Shown: positions 63,602 through 64,000 of the stretch, piece after piece | Layout of the letters: every line of letters begins with the position of its first letter | Numbering within the stretch: the stretch's first letter is position 1 | Source of the DNA: Dimorphilus gyrociliatus | Taxonomy: Eukaryota; Annelida; Polychaeta; Dinophilidae | DNA length: 64,000 nt | Assembly (NCBI GenBank): GCA_904063045.1 | Contig: CAJFCJ010000005.1 | Span: 713,167-777,166 of the forward strand | Direction: 5' to 3' | The notes under the pieces: model-generated | The model's input: the letters and a program-made list of their open reading frames with translations, nothing else | Told to the model about the DNA's origin: nothing | The model's database searches: none | Made by a program: the position numbers and the translations under genes

Positions 63602-64000
63602 ACCCCGGCAGTATGTCAGACATTTAAAAAAAACTCTGCAGTTTGTCATGACTGCTTAGAATCGATAAACGGAGAAGGCCGTCTGTTTTACTCAAAATCG
63701 TTAAATCGATTTCTGCTCTTTTTTTTCAGGGCGTCTCTTTTTTCCTGTCTGATAAAGCGATCGATAGCGACAGATGGCGCTATCAAAAAATTACGGATGT
63801 ACTAGGTTGCAGTTGTGCCCCGACAATCAATTGAGCTAACTTTTGATTTAGATACAAAACATTTCCCTACTCTTTTCTCTTAAAAGGAGGGATAGTATTG
63901 TTTTAAATAGGCCTAGACTATTAATTTCGAGGCAATATCGGATGCTTCATAAGCCGCTTATTGGTTGGCGGCTAATGTAATTACTAATTTTCGCGTGTAA

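Larger units (their letters stand above)
59268..64000. other. Presumed Shaw intron or upstream DNA; no coding exon found
   Basis: I searched the minus strand for the Shaw T1 domain and saw none. The open frames here are low complexity or unrecognised. Notable contents are the G-quadruplex motif at 59709-59725, the polypyrimidine tract at 62636-62725, and the CRE/X-box/TATA cluster at 63506-63601. Confidence 0.6.

Noticed and set aside
1-64000. tRNA, rRNA, CRISPR arrays, intact transposons or viral insertions
   Set aside because: I looked for TTCRANYC-type tRNA boxes, spaced direct repeats, reverse transcriptase or integrase motifs and long terminal repeats, and saw none that held up.

Overview
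The window is AT-rich nuclear DNA of an invertebrate animal. Genes are split by many short introns (55-100 bp) plus a few kilobase-long ones, splice sites follow GT-AG, and dinucleotide microsatellites are dense. The gene families (Shaw-type potassium channel, GABA-B receptor subunit 2, opsin, DAF-36/Neverland-type sterol oxygenase, sphingosine-1-phosphate lyase) point to a bilaterian. The Shaw core reads like protostome Shaw, so a compact-genome protostome, perhaps a lophotrochozoan, is my best guess. The species cannot be fixed from this window. All exon models below were built by hand from reading frame, splice-site and phase agreement.

Layout, left to right. 1-9.6 kb: no gene recognised. 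9.6-24.9 kb (+): a 17-exon GABA-B receptor subunit 2, whose 2.9 kb intron 9 holds an intronless casein kinase 1 alpha gene on the other strand. 25.9-27.8 kb (-): Rieske sterol 7-desaturase. 28.7-29.8 kb (-): an unrecognised single-pass proline-rich protein. 30.7-32.6 kb (+): a short r-opsin-like opsin. 33.4-34.4 kb (-): a four-EF-hand protein. 36.4-38.9 kb (-): sphingosine-1-phosphate lyase. 41.8-42.0 kb (+): a 57-residue membrane micro-ORF with a band-4.1-binding-like tail. 43.4-45.3 kb (-): a secreted endonuclease/exonuclease/phosphatase-fold enzyme. 45.3-52.6 kb: no gene. 52.6-59.3 kb (-): the 3' part of a Shaw/Kv3 channel, with a second reading frame (121 residues) starting 2 bases past its stop. 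The channel's N-terminal T1 exons are not in the window. 59.3-64 kb: no coding exon, but a compact promoter-like cluster near 63.5 kb.

Several genes belong to neural or sensory signalling (GABA-B receptor, opsin, Kv channel, EF-hand protein) and two or three to sterol or sphingolipid metabolism. I see no operon-like organisation and no intact transposon. The observations most worth following are the overlapping 3' ORFs of the Shaw locus with a candidate internal promoter, the FERM-adaptor-like micro-ORF, the stop-free 66-nt intron beside the catalytic lysine of S1P lyase, the nested CK1 retrocopy, the CRE/X-box cluster at 63.5 kb, and recurrent short motifs (TAGGCCTA, AGATGGCG, TACTGTATA) that seem over-represented in non-coding DNA.
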